Assembly (NCBI RefSeq): GCF_002531575.1
Contig: NZ_NWTI01000019.1
Coordinates: 118,010-182,009 of the forward strand
DNA: 64,000 nt
From: Bradyrhizobium sp. Y36
GTDB taxonomy: Bacteria > Pseudomonadota > Alphaproteobacteria > Rhizobiales > Xanthobacteraceae
Direction: 5' to 3'
Each line of letters starts with the position of its first letter. Position 1 is the first letter of the stretch. Below the pieces are notes generated by a model. It worked only from the letters and a program-made list of their open reading frames with translations. It ran no database searches and was not told where the DNA came from. Made by a program: the position numbers and the translations under genes. Positions 8,200-15,774 of this stretch are shown piece after piece.

Positions 8200-9795
8200 C
8201 TACGCCTTCTCCTCGAGCGCGCGGCGCAGCCTGCGAATGATCACGCCGCGGGCGCGGTCGTCGGCGGCGGCGCCGATCCGCTCGTTGATGTCGAGCATGA
8301 GCTCGGACATCTCGTTGTGCCAGTCGAGACGGGTGACGGCCTCCGGGGCGAGGCGGCGGCGATGATCGACGTCGCGCACGCGTGGTTCGGGCGCGGCGAG
8401 CTCGTAGATGTCGTCCAGCATCGGCTGGTAGACCTTGGCCGCCGGAATGATGCGTTCGGCGACGCGTGCGGCCAGGCCTGCAATCGCGCCTTCCTCGCCA
8501 TGGACCAGGAACAGCCCGCGCGAGATGGGACGGCGGGCCGCGATCCAGCCGGTCATGCCGGCGCTGTCGGCATGACCCGAATATTCGTCGATCATGCGGA
8601 TGCGGGCCGCGACCTTGATTTCCTCGCCCTGGATCCGCACGGCCTTGGTCCCGTTCTGCAGGAAACGGCCGAGCGTGCCGTTGGCCTGGAAGCCGGCGAG
8701 CAGCACGGTCGCGCGCTCGTTCCACAGCCAGCGCTTCAGATGATGGCGGATGCGGCCGGCGTCGCACATGCCGCTTGCCGCGATGATGATGTGGAAACCG
8801 GACAGGCGCATGATCGCCTTGCTCTCGTCCGCGGTCTCGGTGAATTTGAGATGCGGCGAGTTGAGCAGGCGCGCGGCATCGACGGACGGGTCGAGGCTCT
8901 CGGCATGGCGGCGGAACACTTCGGTGGCGCGGATCGCAAGCGGGGAATCCAGGAAGATCGGCGCGGTCGGAATCTCGCCGTGCTCCATGAGATCGACGAG
9001 ATCGACGATCAGCTCCTGGGTGCGCTCGACCGCGAAGGCGGGCATCAGCAGCGCCCCGCCGGCGTTGGCTGCCTCGCGCACCTCGGCCGCGAGATGCTGG
9101 CGGCGAAGGGCAGGCGTCGTGGCTTCGCGCACCCGGTCGCCATAGGTCGATTCCGAGATGACGTAGTCGAAATCGGTCGGCGCCTCGGGATCGGGCTGCA
9201 ACAGCTTGGCCTCGGGCCCGACGTCGCCGGAGAGCAGCACGCGCATCGGCCGTGCCGCACCCTGTTCGGCGATCTCGAGCTCGATCGAGGCCGAGCCGAG
9301 CAGATGGCCGGCGTTCCAGTAGCGCGCGCGGACGCCGGGGATGACGTCGGTCCAGCTTTCATAGTCGACGGCGCGAAACGATTGCAGCGAGGCGATCGCA
9401 TCGGACTGCGTGTAGATCGGCTGAACCTCCTTGCGCCCCCGTGAGGCGTTGCGCCGGTTGAGCTGCGTCACTTCCGATTCCTGAATGCTGCCGGCGTCGG
9501 GCAGCATGTAGGAGCAGAGGTCGATGGTGCCGCGCGTCGCCAGGATCGGTCCCTCGAAGCCTGCGCGCACCAGTTTCGGCAACAGGCCGCTGTGGTCGAT
9601 GTGGGCGTGCGTGAGCAGCACGGCGTCGATATCGGCGGGGCGGAACGGAAAGGCGCCGTAGTTGAGCTCCTTCAGCGTCTTCTGCCCCTGGAACAGGCCG
9701 CAATCGACCAGGAAGCGGCCGCCCGCGGTCTGAAACAGATAGCTCGAACCGGTCACGGTGCGGGCGGCGCCGCAGAATCGAACGGTGATGCTCAT
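8200..9795 (-). CDS. Metallo-beta-lactamase-fold beta-CASP ribonuclease (CPSF/YSH1-like)
   Basis: A 531-residue protein. The N-terminal MBL domain shows the zinc motif LLTHAHIDHSGLLPK (His63, His65, Asp67, His68) and a downstream SGDVGPE block. A beta-CASP insertion and C-terminal RMMBL part end in MIDEYSGHADSAGM, the usual motif C region of CPSF-73-like RNases. Family members are RNA endo/exonucleases. Its ATG overlaps the stop of the upstream PRPP synthetase gene by four bases (9792-9795), and GGAG lies eight bases before the start, so it is the last gene of a translationally coupled operon. Length is normal for bacterial members. The RNA substrate is unknown. Confidence 0.88.
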   Translation of the reverse strand: MSITVRFCGAARTVTGSSYLFQTAGGRFLVDCGLFQGQKTLKELNYGAFPFRPADIDAVLLTHAHIDHSGLLPKLVRAGFEGPILATRGTIDLCSYMLPDAGSIQESEVTQLNRRNASRGRKEVQPIYTQSDAIASLQSFRAVDYESWTDVIPGVRARYWNAGHLLGSASIELEIAEQGAARPMRVLLSGDVGPEAKLLQPDPEAPTDFDYVISESTYGDRVREATTPALRRQHLAAEVREAANAGGALLMPAFAVERTQELIVDLVDLMEHGEIPTAPIFLDSPLAIRATEVFRRHAESLDPSVDAARLLNSPHLKFTETADESKAIMRLSGFHIIIAASGMCDAGRIRHHLKRWLWNERATVLLAGFQANGTLGRFLQNGTKAVRIQGEEIKVAARIRMIDEYSGHADSAGMTGWIAARRPISRGLFLVHGEEGAIAGLAARVAERIIPAAKVYQPMLDDIYELAAPEPRVRDVDHRRRLAPEAVTRLDWHNEMSELMLDINERIGAAADDRARGVIIRRLRRALEEKA

Positions 9796-10712
9796 GGCGT
9801 CGTCTCCGGAGGCAGTGTCGTCGTCAGTTCGGACCGCAAGGCGGTTGCAAGACTCTCTGCGAGGAAAATGGCGTTGGTCGGATGTGGCACGCTGTCGGTC
9901 GAGCGAATCGACCGGATGCCGGCGCTGGCGAATGCGACGGTCATCGCGGGTGGAAACAGCGCATGCGTCACGACCGCATCGACCGCGGTGGCGCCCATCG
10001 CCGTCAGCGCCTTCGCCGCGGCGATCATCGTCGTTCCCGAGGACATGATGTCGTCCACCAGCAGCGCGGGCCGTCCCGACAGCAGGTCGGGATCGGCGAA
10101 GCTGATGGCAACGGAGTGATCGCCGTGCCGTGTCTTCTGCGCCACCGTGTGTCGCAGCTGCAGCCGGCTCGCGATGTCGCTCACCCACGGCTCGGACTCC
10201 ATGTCGGGCCCGATCACGAGCGTTGCGGGATCGATGCCGCTGGTCGCCAGGGCCTTCGCGATCGCCGGCATCGCGGAGATGTTCTCCGCCTCGATGCCCG
10301 GAAAGACGGACCCGATGTCGGGGGTGCGGTGCAGATGCGCATCCACGGTGACGATTCGGTCGACCATGGTTGCAAGCAGAGTGCCCATGGCACGCTGGCT
10401 GATGGCTTCGCCCGGATGAAATGCAGCATCCTGCCGCATGTAGCAGAGATAGGGCGCGACCAGCACCAGCCGCTTGGCGCCGTTGCGTCGCAGCGCCTCC
10501 GCCGCGAACAGCAGGGTGATCAATTTGTCGTTGGGATGATCGAGCGGAGCATAGAGGATGGTGGTGTCGGTGGCCGGCGCGACGGCGACGCGCAGCTCGC
10601 CGTCCGGAAAGCGATGCACCGCGATCTCGGCGCAGGAAATCCCGAGCCGGGCTGCGAGTCGCTCCGCCGCGTCGCTGCCGCCCGGCAATGTCTGGAGCGC
10701 GATCGTGCTCAC
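9792..10712 (-). CDS. Ribose-phosphate pyrophosphokinase family protein (PRPP synthetase homologue)
   Basis: A 306-residue protein with the PRS fold. It has the ATP-loop HRFPDGE (33-39), the catalytic-flexible-loop region AYLCYMRQD-like (VAPYLCYMRQDAAF), a histidine in VTVDAHLHR, and the PRPP-binding loop LLVDDIMSSGTTM (about 216-228). It lacks the strict KRR loop of the housekeeping bacterial enzyme and is closer to the short archaeal-type branch, so I treat it as an accessory paralogue. The reaction would be ribose 5-phosphate plus ATP to PRPP plus AMP. It overlaps its neighbours by four bases on both sides (thymidine/AMP phosphorylase upstream, nuclease downstream), which suggests a shared pathway. 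Confidence 0.82.
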   Translation of the reverse strand: MSTIALQTLPGGSDAAERLAARLGISCAEIAVHRFPDGELRVAVAPATDTTILYAPLDHPNDKLITLLFAAEALRRNGAKRLVLVAPYLCYMRQDAAFHPGEAISQRAMGTLLATMVDRIVTVDAHLHRTPDIGSVFPGIEAENISAMPAIAKALATSGIDPATLVIGPDMESEPWVSDIASRLQLRHTVAQKTRHGDHSVAISFADPDLLSGRPALLVDDIMSSGTTMIAAAKALTAMGATAVDAVVTHALFPPAMTVAFASAGIRSIRSTDSVPHPTNAIFLAESLATALRSELTTTLPPETTP

Positions 10713-12250
10713 GGCGCCGACTTGCGTTGCGGGGCGCCGTGACCGTTGATGACGTAACCGGTCTCATCAGCGGCGGCATCGGCCGCCAGGTCGTGCTCGG
10801 GGCGGTCGAACGTGTAGACGCGATAGAGCGGCTCGCCCTGCTCCACGCGATCGCCGATCTTCTTGAACAGGCGGATGCCCGCGCCCTTGTCGAGCGGCGC
10901 GCCGGCGGTGCGGGCGAGGCGGTTCATGCGCAGGCAGTCGATCGCGGACACGGTGCCGTCATGCGCCGCCTTGACGTCGAAGCTGAGCGAGCCCAGCTCG
11001 GTGCTGCAGGTCGACGGGCCCTGGGCATCGATGATCTTCTGCATCTGCTTCAGCGCCGCGCCGCTGTCGAGCAATTCGCGCGCCCTCGCATAGCCGGCAC
11101 CGCCGCGCAGCTTCGGATCGTATTCGAGGAGATGGGCGGCAAGCCGCAGCGATTTCTCGCGCAAATCGCGCGGCGCATCCTTGTCGTTGCCGAGCACGGC
11201 CATGACGTCATTGGCCTCGAGCACCGGCCCGATGCCGTTGCCGATCGGCTGGCTTCCGTCGGTCATGATCACCTCGACGGTGCGGCCGAAGCGGTCGCCG
11301 ACGAATTCGAACAGCTTTCGCAGCCGCATCGCCTCGACGCCGCTGCTGACCTTCGCGGTCGGCCCGACCGGAATGTCGATCAACAGATGCGTCGAGCCCG
11401 CCGCGATCTTCTTGGACATGATGGAGGCGACCATCTGCTCGCGGGTGTCGAGGCTCAAGGGGCGCTCGACCGAGATCAGGACGTCGTCGGCCGGCGACAG
11501 GTTCACGTGCCCGCCCCAGATCAGGCAGCCGTTGCAGGCCGAGACGATCGCCTTCATCTCCTCGACGCCGACATTCACCCGCGCCAGCACTTCCATCGTG
11601 TCGGCCGTGCCCGCAGGCGAGGTGATGGCGCGCGAGGAGGTCTTGGGGATCGGCAGGCCGTGCGCGGCGACGATCGGCACCACCACCATCGAGGTGCGGT
11701 TGCCGGGAATGCCTCCGATGCAATGCTTGTCGACGACGACGGGCGTCGGCCACACCAATTGCGTGCCCGCCTGCGCCATCGCCCCGGTGAGGGCGAGCAG
11801 CTCGTCGCTGGTGATGAAGCTTGCCGAGCCGATCAGGAAGGCGGCGATCTCCATGTCGGAGTAGCGATAATGCGCGAGGTCGTTGATGATCGCGCCGATC
11901 TCGTCCCGGCTCAGCGTTCGCCCATGGATTTTCGCGCGCACCGCTTCGAGGCTCTCAGGGGGCGAGGCGGGCCTGACCGTGACCTGCGTGCCCGCGCCTT
12001 GCGCGAAGCGGTGGAATGCCGGTTCGGAGAGGCCGATCTCGTCCGGGGTGACCAGCGTGTCGTCGTCCGTGATCAGCAGCGTCGCCAGCAGGACCTTGTC
12101 GTCCTGGCGAAGCTCGACGCGGCTGAAGCCGCGGAAGATCTCGGCACGCAGCGCCTTCGATTGCCTGGAGAGGACGACGACGTTCTCGCGGCCGGTATCG
12201 AGGCGGACGCGGCGGATTTTCAGTTGGGAGTGTGGAAGCTCTGGATGCAT
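10709..12250 (-). CDS. Thymidine/AMP phosphorylase family protein (DeoA type 2)
   Basis: A 513-residue protein with an N-terminal extension of about 90 residues, a glycosyltransferase-family helical domain, and the phosphate/nucleoside-binding blocks DKHCIGGIPGNRTS and SSRAITSPAGTADTMEVLARV typical of thymidine phosphorylases. The extension and length match the long archaeal-type branch that includes AMP phosphorylase (AMP + Pi to adenine + ribose 1,5-bisphosphate) rather than the 440-residue E. coli DeoA. Which substrate applies here cannot be told from sequence alone. It is the first gene of an operon with the PRPP synthetase homologue and the beta-CASP nuclease, overlapping the former by four bases. 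Confidence 0.82.
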   Translation of the reverse strand: MHPELPHSQLKIRRVRLDTGRENVVVLSRQSKALRAEIFRGFSRVELRQDDKVLLATLLITDDDTLVTPDEIGLSEPAFHRFAQGAGTQVTVRPASPPESLEAVRAKIHGRTLSRDEIGAIINDLAHYRYSDMEIAAFLIGSASFITSDELLALTGAMAQAGTQLVWPTPVVVDKHCIGGIPGNRTSMVVVPIVAAHGLPIPKTSSRAITSPAGTADTMEVLARVNVGVEEMKAIVSACNGCLIWGGHVNLSPADDVLISVERPLSLDTREQMVASIMSKKIAAGSTHLLIDIPVGPTAKVSSGVEAMRLRKLFEFVGDRFGRTVEVIMTDGSQPIGNGIGPVLEANDVMAVLGNDKDAPRDLREKSLRLAAHLLEYDPKLRGGAGYARARELLDSGAALKQMQKIIDAQGPSTCSTELGSLSFDVKAAHDGTVSAIDCLRMNRLARTAGAPLDKGAGIRLFKKIGDRVEQGEPLYRVYTFDRPEHDLAADAAADETGYVINGHGAPQRKSAP

Positions 12251-12402
12251 GGACGGGCCGGCAGGGAGGAAACTCGGCCCCCATGCTTAGACGTCGCGGT
12301 CCCGGTACTGTTGACCCAGATCATGGCCGGCAAGACCGGCGGGCCGGTGCGCCATGGCAATATCGCCGATGCCGGATGGCCGCATCCGGCAGGGCCGGGC
12401 GG

Positions 12403-12567
12403 TTACTTCGTGGCGGCGTCGATCGAGTTGAACTTGTTGTTGAGCAGGGCGCCGCCCGTGCTGTTCACGACGGTGACGATCGCGAGCGCGATGCCGGCGG
12501 CGATCAGGCAATACTCGATAGCGGTGGCTGCTTGTTCGTCGGCAAGAAAGGACCTGAGCAATGCCAT
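12403..12567 (-). CDS. Flp/Fap-type IVb pilin
   Basis: A 54-residue protein not resolved by long-ORF scans: MALLRSFLADEQ followed by AATAIEYCLIAAG and a hydrophobic helix. This is the Flp prepilin pattern (short charged leader, then a TAIEY-containing helix). GGGAG lies before the ATG at 12567. The usual glycine immediately before the mature helix (consensus ESGATAIEY) is replaced by alanine, and a cysteine follows the EY pair. No tad/cpa secretion genes accompany it here, so it is an orphan pilin gene, perhaps served by a tad locus elsewhere. Confidence 0.82.
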   Translation of the reverse strand: MALLRSFLADEQAATAIEYCLIAAGIALAIVTVVNSTGGALLNNKFNSIDAATK

Positions 12568-12754
12568 CGTCAACTCCCGTTCGTCAGTCCAATGTATGCG
12601 GCGCCGTTTGCGAAATGCAAAAATCGATTCACGAAGTCTTCGCCGGGGCGCGTCAAAGCACTGGCGCGCTAGCCCCGACCTCTGGCGTTATATGCTGCCA
12701 TTCGTTGACTTAAGGTTTCGTCACTCGATTTGGCCGGATTTGACAGGGTCTTTT

Positions 12755-12937
12755 TCAGGACCCGGCCGGGCCGCCGGGCGCGGACTTGCCGGGGCGCCTC
12801 AGAACGGCGGCGAGGCGGCTGGCCAGATAGCTCATCACGTGCGGCTGCGATCGCATAGCGCCGTCGGTGAGGCGCTCGTCATCGGTCGTGTCGCTGACGA
12901 GGCCGATATAATTCTTCCTGGCGTCCTGCTTCTGCAT
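12755..12937 (-). CDS. Small hypothetical protein
   Basis: A possible 60-residue protein beginning MQKQDARKNYIGLVSDTTDDE. It is hydrophilic in the first half and ends in a glycine/proline-rich tail. No domain is recognised and no clear Shine-Dalgarno sequence precedes the ATG at 12937. An upstream in-frame TTG at 12991 would add 18 residues of low-complexity arginine/proline sequence and is less likely. It is kept because the first half has ordinary protein-like composition. It could be spurious. Confidence 0.4.
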   Translation of the reverse strand: MQKQDARKNYIGLVSDTTDDERLTDGAMRSQPHVMSYLASRLAAVLRRPGKSAPGGPAGS

Positions 12938-13096
12938 GGCGTGCCAACCCTGGTCCAATCGAGGGCGGGACCTTGGTCGGTGCAAAGGCAATCAACGGTT
13001 AATTTTGTCTTCCGTAGGACTACGCGGTGGCGCAACGGAGATCGCCGAAAACGAGGTCGCCGTTTACGGATTGTTGAGGCTAAGGACCGGCCGGGC

Positions 13097-13333
13097 TTAT
13101 TTGCGGTCCGCGTCCGCGTTCAGCGCTCGCAACATCGCGATGCGGGCGAACATCGTCCAGCCGCCGCCTTGCTCCGCCGCGTTGATCAGGGTCTCGATCG
13201 CGGTCTGCCAGTGGTGCGCGTGCTGCACGTCCTCGGGCAGCTGCATGATGTGATCGGCCGCCTGCTGCAGAGTTTGCAGCCGGCGTCCGCCACGCAAAGA
13301 AATCGGATCGTCGAATGCCGCCGACCAGGGCAT
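13097..13333 (-). CDS. Conserved small hypothetical protein
   Basis: A 78-residue protein with a helical, well-mixed composition (RRLQTLQQAADHIMQLPEDV, then HHWQTAIETLINAAEQ). It looks like a small cytosolic helical protein without signal peptide or membrane segment. It lies directly downstream of ku on the same strand, 57 bp after its stop, and may share its transcript. I recall similar short proteins in Bradyrhizobium, but no function is known to me. Confidence 0.6.
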   Translation of the reverse strand: MPWSAAFDDPISLRGGRRLQTLQQAADHIMQLPEDVQHAHHWQTAIETLINAAEQGGGWTMFARIAMLRALNADADRK

Positions 13334-13390
13334 GTCAGGCCGGCCGACGGGTGCGGGGAGGCGTCACGGTGCGATCGCGCCTGCGTGCCG

Positions 13391-14392
13391 CTAGCCTGCC
13401 TTCTTCGCCCGCGCCGGCGCGCGGACCGGCTTGTCGGCGGCCTTCCTGGGCGTGGTCGCCGCCTTCGCCGCGGCCTCCTTGCCGCCCTTGCCGGAGATCG
13501 GCAGCAGCATCTCGCGCTGGCCCTCGACGCGCTTCTTCGGCTTTTTGGCCTTGGTCGCCTTGACGGTCTCCTTGGCGGTCTCCTTGGCAATTTTCGCCGC
13601 GGGCGCGGTGTCCTTCTCGCTTGCGATGCTCTTCTTCAGGGCGTCCATCAGGTTGATGACGTTGCCGCCGCTCTTCGGCGTCGCCTTGGCCGCGATCGGC
13701 GTCCCGGCTCGCTTCTTGTTGATGAGATCGATCAGCGCGGTCTCGTAATGATCCTCGAACAGCTCGGGCTCGAACGCGCCGGACTTCTTCTCGACGATGT
13801 GCCTGGCAAGGTCGAGCATGTCCCTGGTCAGCTTCACGTCCTGGATGTCGTCGAAATATTCAGCCTCGCTGCGGACCTCGTAGGGGTAGCGCAGCAGCGT
13901 GCCCATCAGGCCGGTCTCGAGCGGCTCGAGCGCGATGATGTGCTCGCGGTTGGTCAGCACCACGCGGCCGATCGCGACCTTGTCCATGCTGCGGATGGTC
14001 TCGCGGATCACCGCATAGGCGTCGTGGCCGACCTTGCCGTCCGGCACGAGATAATAGGGACGGATCAGGTAGCGGTTGTCGATGTCGGCCTTCGGCACGA
14101 ACTCGTCGATCTCGATCGTGTGCGTGGAGTCGAGCGCGATGTCGTCGAGCTCGTCCTTGGTGACCTCGATATAGGTGTCGGTGTCGACCTTGTAGCCCTT
14201 GACGATGTCCTCGGAGGTGACCTCGTCACCGGTCTCGGCGTCGACCTTGAGGTACTTGATGCGGTGCCCGGTCTTGCGGTTGATCTGGTTGAAGGAGACC
14301 TTCTCGGTATCCGACGTTGCGGGATACAGCGCGACCGGACAGGTCACGAGCGACAAACGCAGAAAACCCTTCCAATTGGCGCGGGGGGCCAT
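13391..14392 (-). CDS. ku: Non-homologous end-joining protein Ku
   Basis: A 333-residue protein with the bacterial Ku core from the first residues (MAPRANWKGFLRLSLVTCPVAL) to about 260, including the NREHIIALEP block and the KSGAFEPELFEDHYE region that precede the C-terminus. A lysine/alanine-rich C-terminal tail (about 265-333) extends beyond the core, as in other rhizobial Ku paralogues, and probably adds DNA contacts. Ku forms a homodimeric ring that threads on DNA ends and recruits the ligase LigD, which is not in this window. It is divergent from a small membrane protein gene that has an EcfG-like promoter, and rhizobial NHEJ genes are known to belong to stress regulons. Confidence 0.93.
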   Translation of the reverse strand: MAPRANWKGFLRLSLVTCPVALYPATSDTEKVSFNQINRKTGHRIKYLKVDAETGDEVTSEDIVKGYKVDTDTYIEVTKDELDDIALDSTHTIEIDEFVPKADIDNRYLIRPYYLVPDGKVGHDAYAVIRETIRSMDKVAIGRVVLTNREHIIALEPLETGLMGTLLRYPYEVRSEAEYFDDIQDVKLTRDMLDLARHIVEKKSGAFEPELFEDHYETALIDLINKKRAGTPIAAKATPKSGGNVINLMDALKKSIASEKDTAPAAKIAKETAKETVKATKAKKPKKRVEGQREMLLPISGKGGKEAAAKAATTPRKAADKPVRAPARAKKAG

Positions 14393-14537
14393 GGGCTACT
14401 CCAAACGCAACAGAGGACAACGTCCCAGAATACCATCGGGGAACAACGAATCATAGCAAGGCCGGTCGTTGAATTCGCCAACTGCGTTAACTGGTCGCCC
14501 GGCCTTGGGTTGCGGCCCGATCGGCCGGCCAACGGCC

Positions 14538-14562
14538 GGAACATCACATCGGATCGAGCGTT
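14538..14562 (+). promoter_or_regulatory. EcfG-type general stress promoter
   Basis: GGAAC at 14538-14542 and CGTT at 14559-14562 are separated by exactly 16 bases. This matches the alphaproteobacterial EcfG (RpoE2) consensus GGAAC-N16/17-CGTT. It points toward the small membrane protein gene whose ATG is at 14629, 66 bases downstream. Confidence 0.65.
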
Positions 14563-14628
14563 GGCTCCGGACACAGGGCTGCGAGAGGTCGCGGTCATCG
14601 GAGGCGACACGCAGAGATTGAGGGCATC

Positions 14629-14784
14629 ATGGCGACCACACGAGAGCAGCATCAGATCGTCGAAACGGCAACCGAGGCGCGTCAGGGCGAACCTGGACCG
14701 TCCGTTGCCGCACTGCTCGCCATCTCGACCGGGCTTGCGATCCTGATTCTCGCCGTCATCTGGTTCGTGTTCTTCCGGACCTGA
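14629..14784 (+). CDS. Small single-pass membrane protein
   Basis: A 51-residue protein starting MATTREQHQIVETATEARQG, with a hydrophilic N-terminal half and one C-terminal transmembrane helix (LLAISTGLAILILAVIWFVFF) ending in RT. GAGGG lies 6-7 bases before the ATG. It is preceded by an excellent EcfG-type promoter, so it is probably a general-stress membrane protein. Homologous small proteins of this shape are common in Bradyrhizobium stress regulons, but I know no function. It is divergent from ku. Confidence 0.7.
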   Translation: MATTREQHQIVETATEARQGEPGPSVAALLAISTGLAILILAVIWFVFFRT

Positions 14785-15014
14785 CGACCGAATTCACGGG
14801 AAGGGCGGACCTTCCAAGGCGCCGCTTGAGGCGGCACATTGCGCCCGTTCTGCTGCCGGCTCGTCCGGTCGCAGGGCGGGCGTAGTCGCGTTGGCGGCCA
14901 ACACATCGTATATGACCAAAAAGTAACGCAGGCGGTTCCCGGCGTTCATATTCAGTTCACGCCGGAATTGCTCATCTGGTGTGGTGTTGATGCAGTCGAT
15001 TTCTGGAGAGAAGC

Positions 15015-15680
15015 GTGCGCCTGCTCGTTGTTGAGGACGACCCCGATCTCAATCGCCAGCTCACCAAGGCGCTGACCGACGCCGGCTATGTCGTCGATCG
15101 TGCCTTCGATGGAGAGGAGGGGCATTATCTCGGCGACAACGAGCCGTATGATGCCGTGGTGCTCGACATCGGCCTGCCGAAGAAGGACGGCATCTCGGTG
15201 CTCGAGGCCTGGCGCCGCAACGGCCGCACCATGCCGGTGCTGATCCTCACCGCCCGCGACCGCTGGAGCGACAAGGTCCAGGGCTTCGACGCCGGCGCCG
15301 ACGATTACGTCGCAAAGCCGTTCCACCTCGAGGAGGTGCTGGCGCGCATCCGTGCGCTGCTGCGCCGCTCGACCGGTCATGCCCAGAGCGAGCTCTCCTG
15401 CGGCCCCGTCACGCTCGACACCAGGACCGGCCGGGTCAGCGTCTCGGGCAATCCGGTCAAGATGACTTCGCACGAATATCGGCTTCTGGCCTACCTCATG
15501 CACCATTCCGGGCGCGTGGTGTCGCGCACCGAGCTGGTCGAGCACCTCTATGACCAGGACTTCGACCGCGACTCCAACACGATCGAGGTGTTCGTCGGCC
15601 GCATCCGCAAGAAGCTCGACGTCGACATCATCCAGACCGTCCGTGGCCTCGGCTATCTCCTGACCCCGCCGGCCGCCTGA
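15015..15680 (+). CDS. feuP: FeuP-like OmpR-family response regulator
   Basis: A 221-residue OmpR/PhoB-type regulator. The receiver domain has Asp8/Asp9, the phospho-acceptor Asp51 (AVVLDIGLPKKDG) and Lys101 (VAKPF). A winged-helix DNA-binding domain follows (about 125-218), ending in QTVRGLGYLL. It closely resembles rhizobial FeuP, which with FeuQ controls cyclic glucan export (ndvA) and other envelope or iron-related genes. The start is GTG with GGAGAG six bases upstream. It is followed 94 bp later by its kinase gene on the same strand. Confidence 0.85.
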   Translation: MRLLVVEDDPDLNRQLTKALTDAGYVVDRAFDGEEGHYLGDNEPYDAVVLDIGLPKKDGISVLEAWRRNGRTMPVLILTARDRWSDKVQGFDAGADDYVAKPFHLEEVLARIRALLRRSTGHAQSELSCGPVTLDTRTGRVSVSGNPVKMTSHEYRLLAYLMHHSGRVVSRTELVEHLYDQDFDRDSNTIEVFVGRIRKKLDVDIIQTVRGLGYLLTPPAA

Positions 15681-15774
15681 GGCGTTCCGGGGCTTGACGG
15701 GCAGCCCGACAGGGGCCTTGGTCCGGTCATGACCTCCGACGCCCTGCGACCCTGCGCCTCCCGGGATCGTTCCG

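Noticed and set aside
8200..10779. A single 859-codon frame covering both the nuclease and the PRPP synthetase region
   Set aside because: The first 320 codons are an out-of-frame reading of the PRPP synthetase. The real nuclease starts at 9795, where a Shine-Dalgarno sequence and the family N-terminus occur.
10688..14746. A 1352-codon open frame on the plus strand
   Set aside because: It runs antisense to the phosphorylase, pilin and ku genes and has arginine/alanine-rich shadow composition. It is a product of high GC, not a gene.
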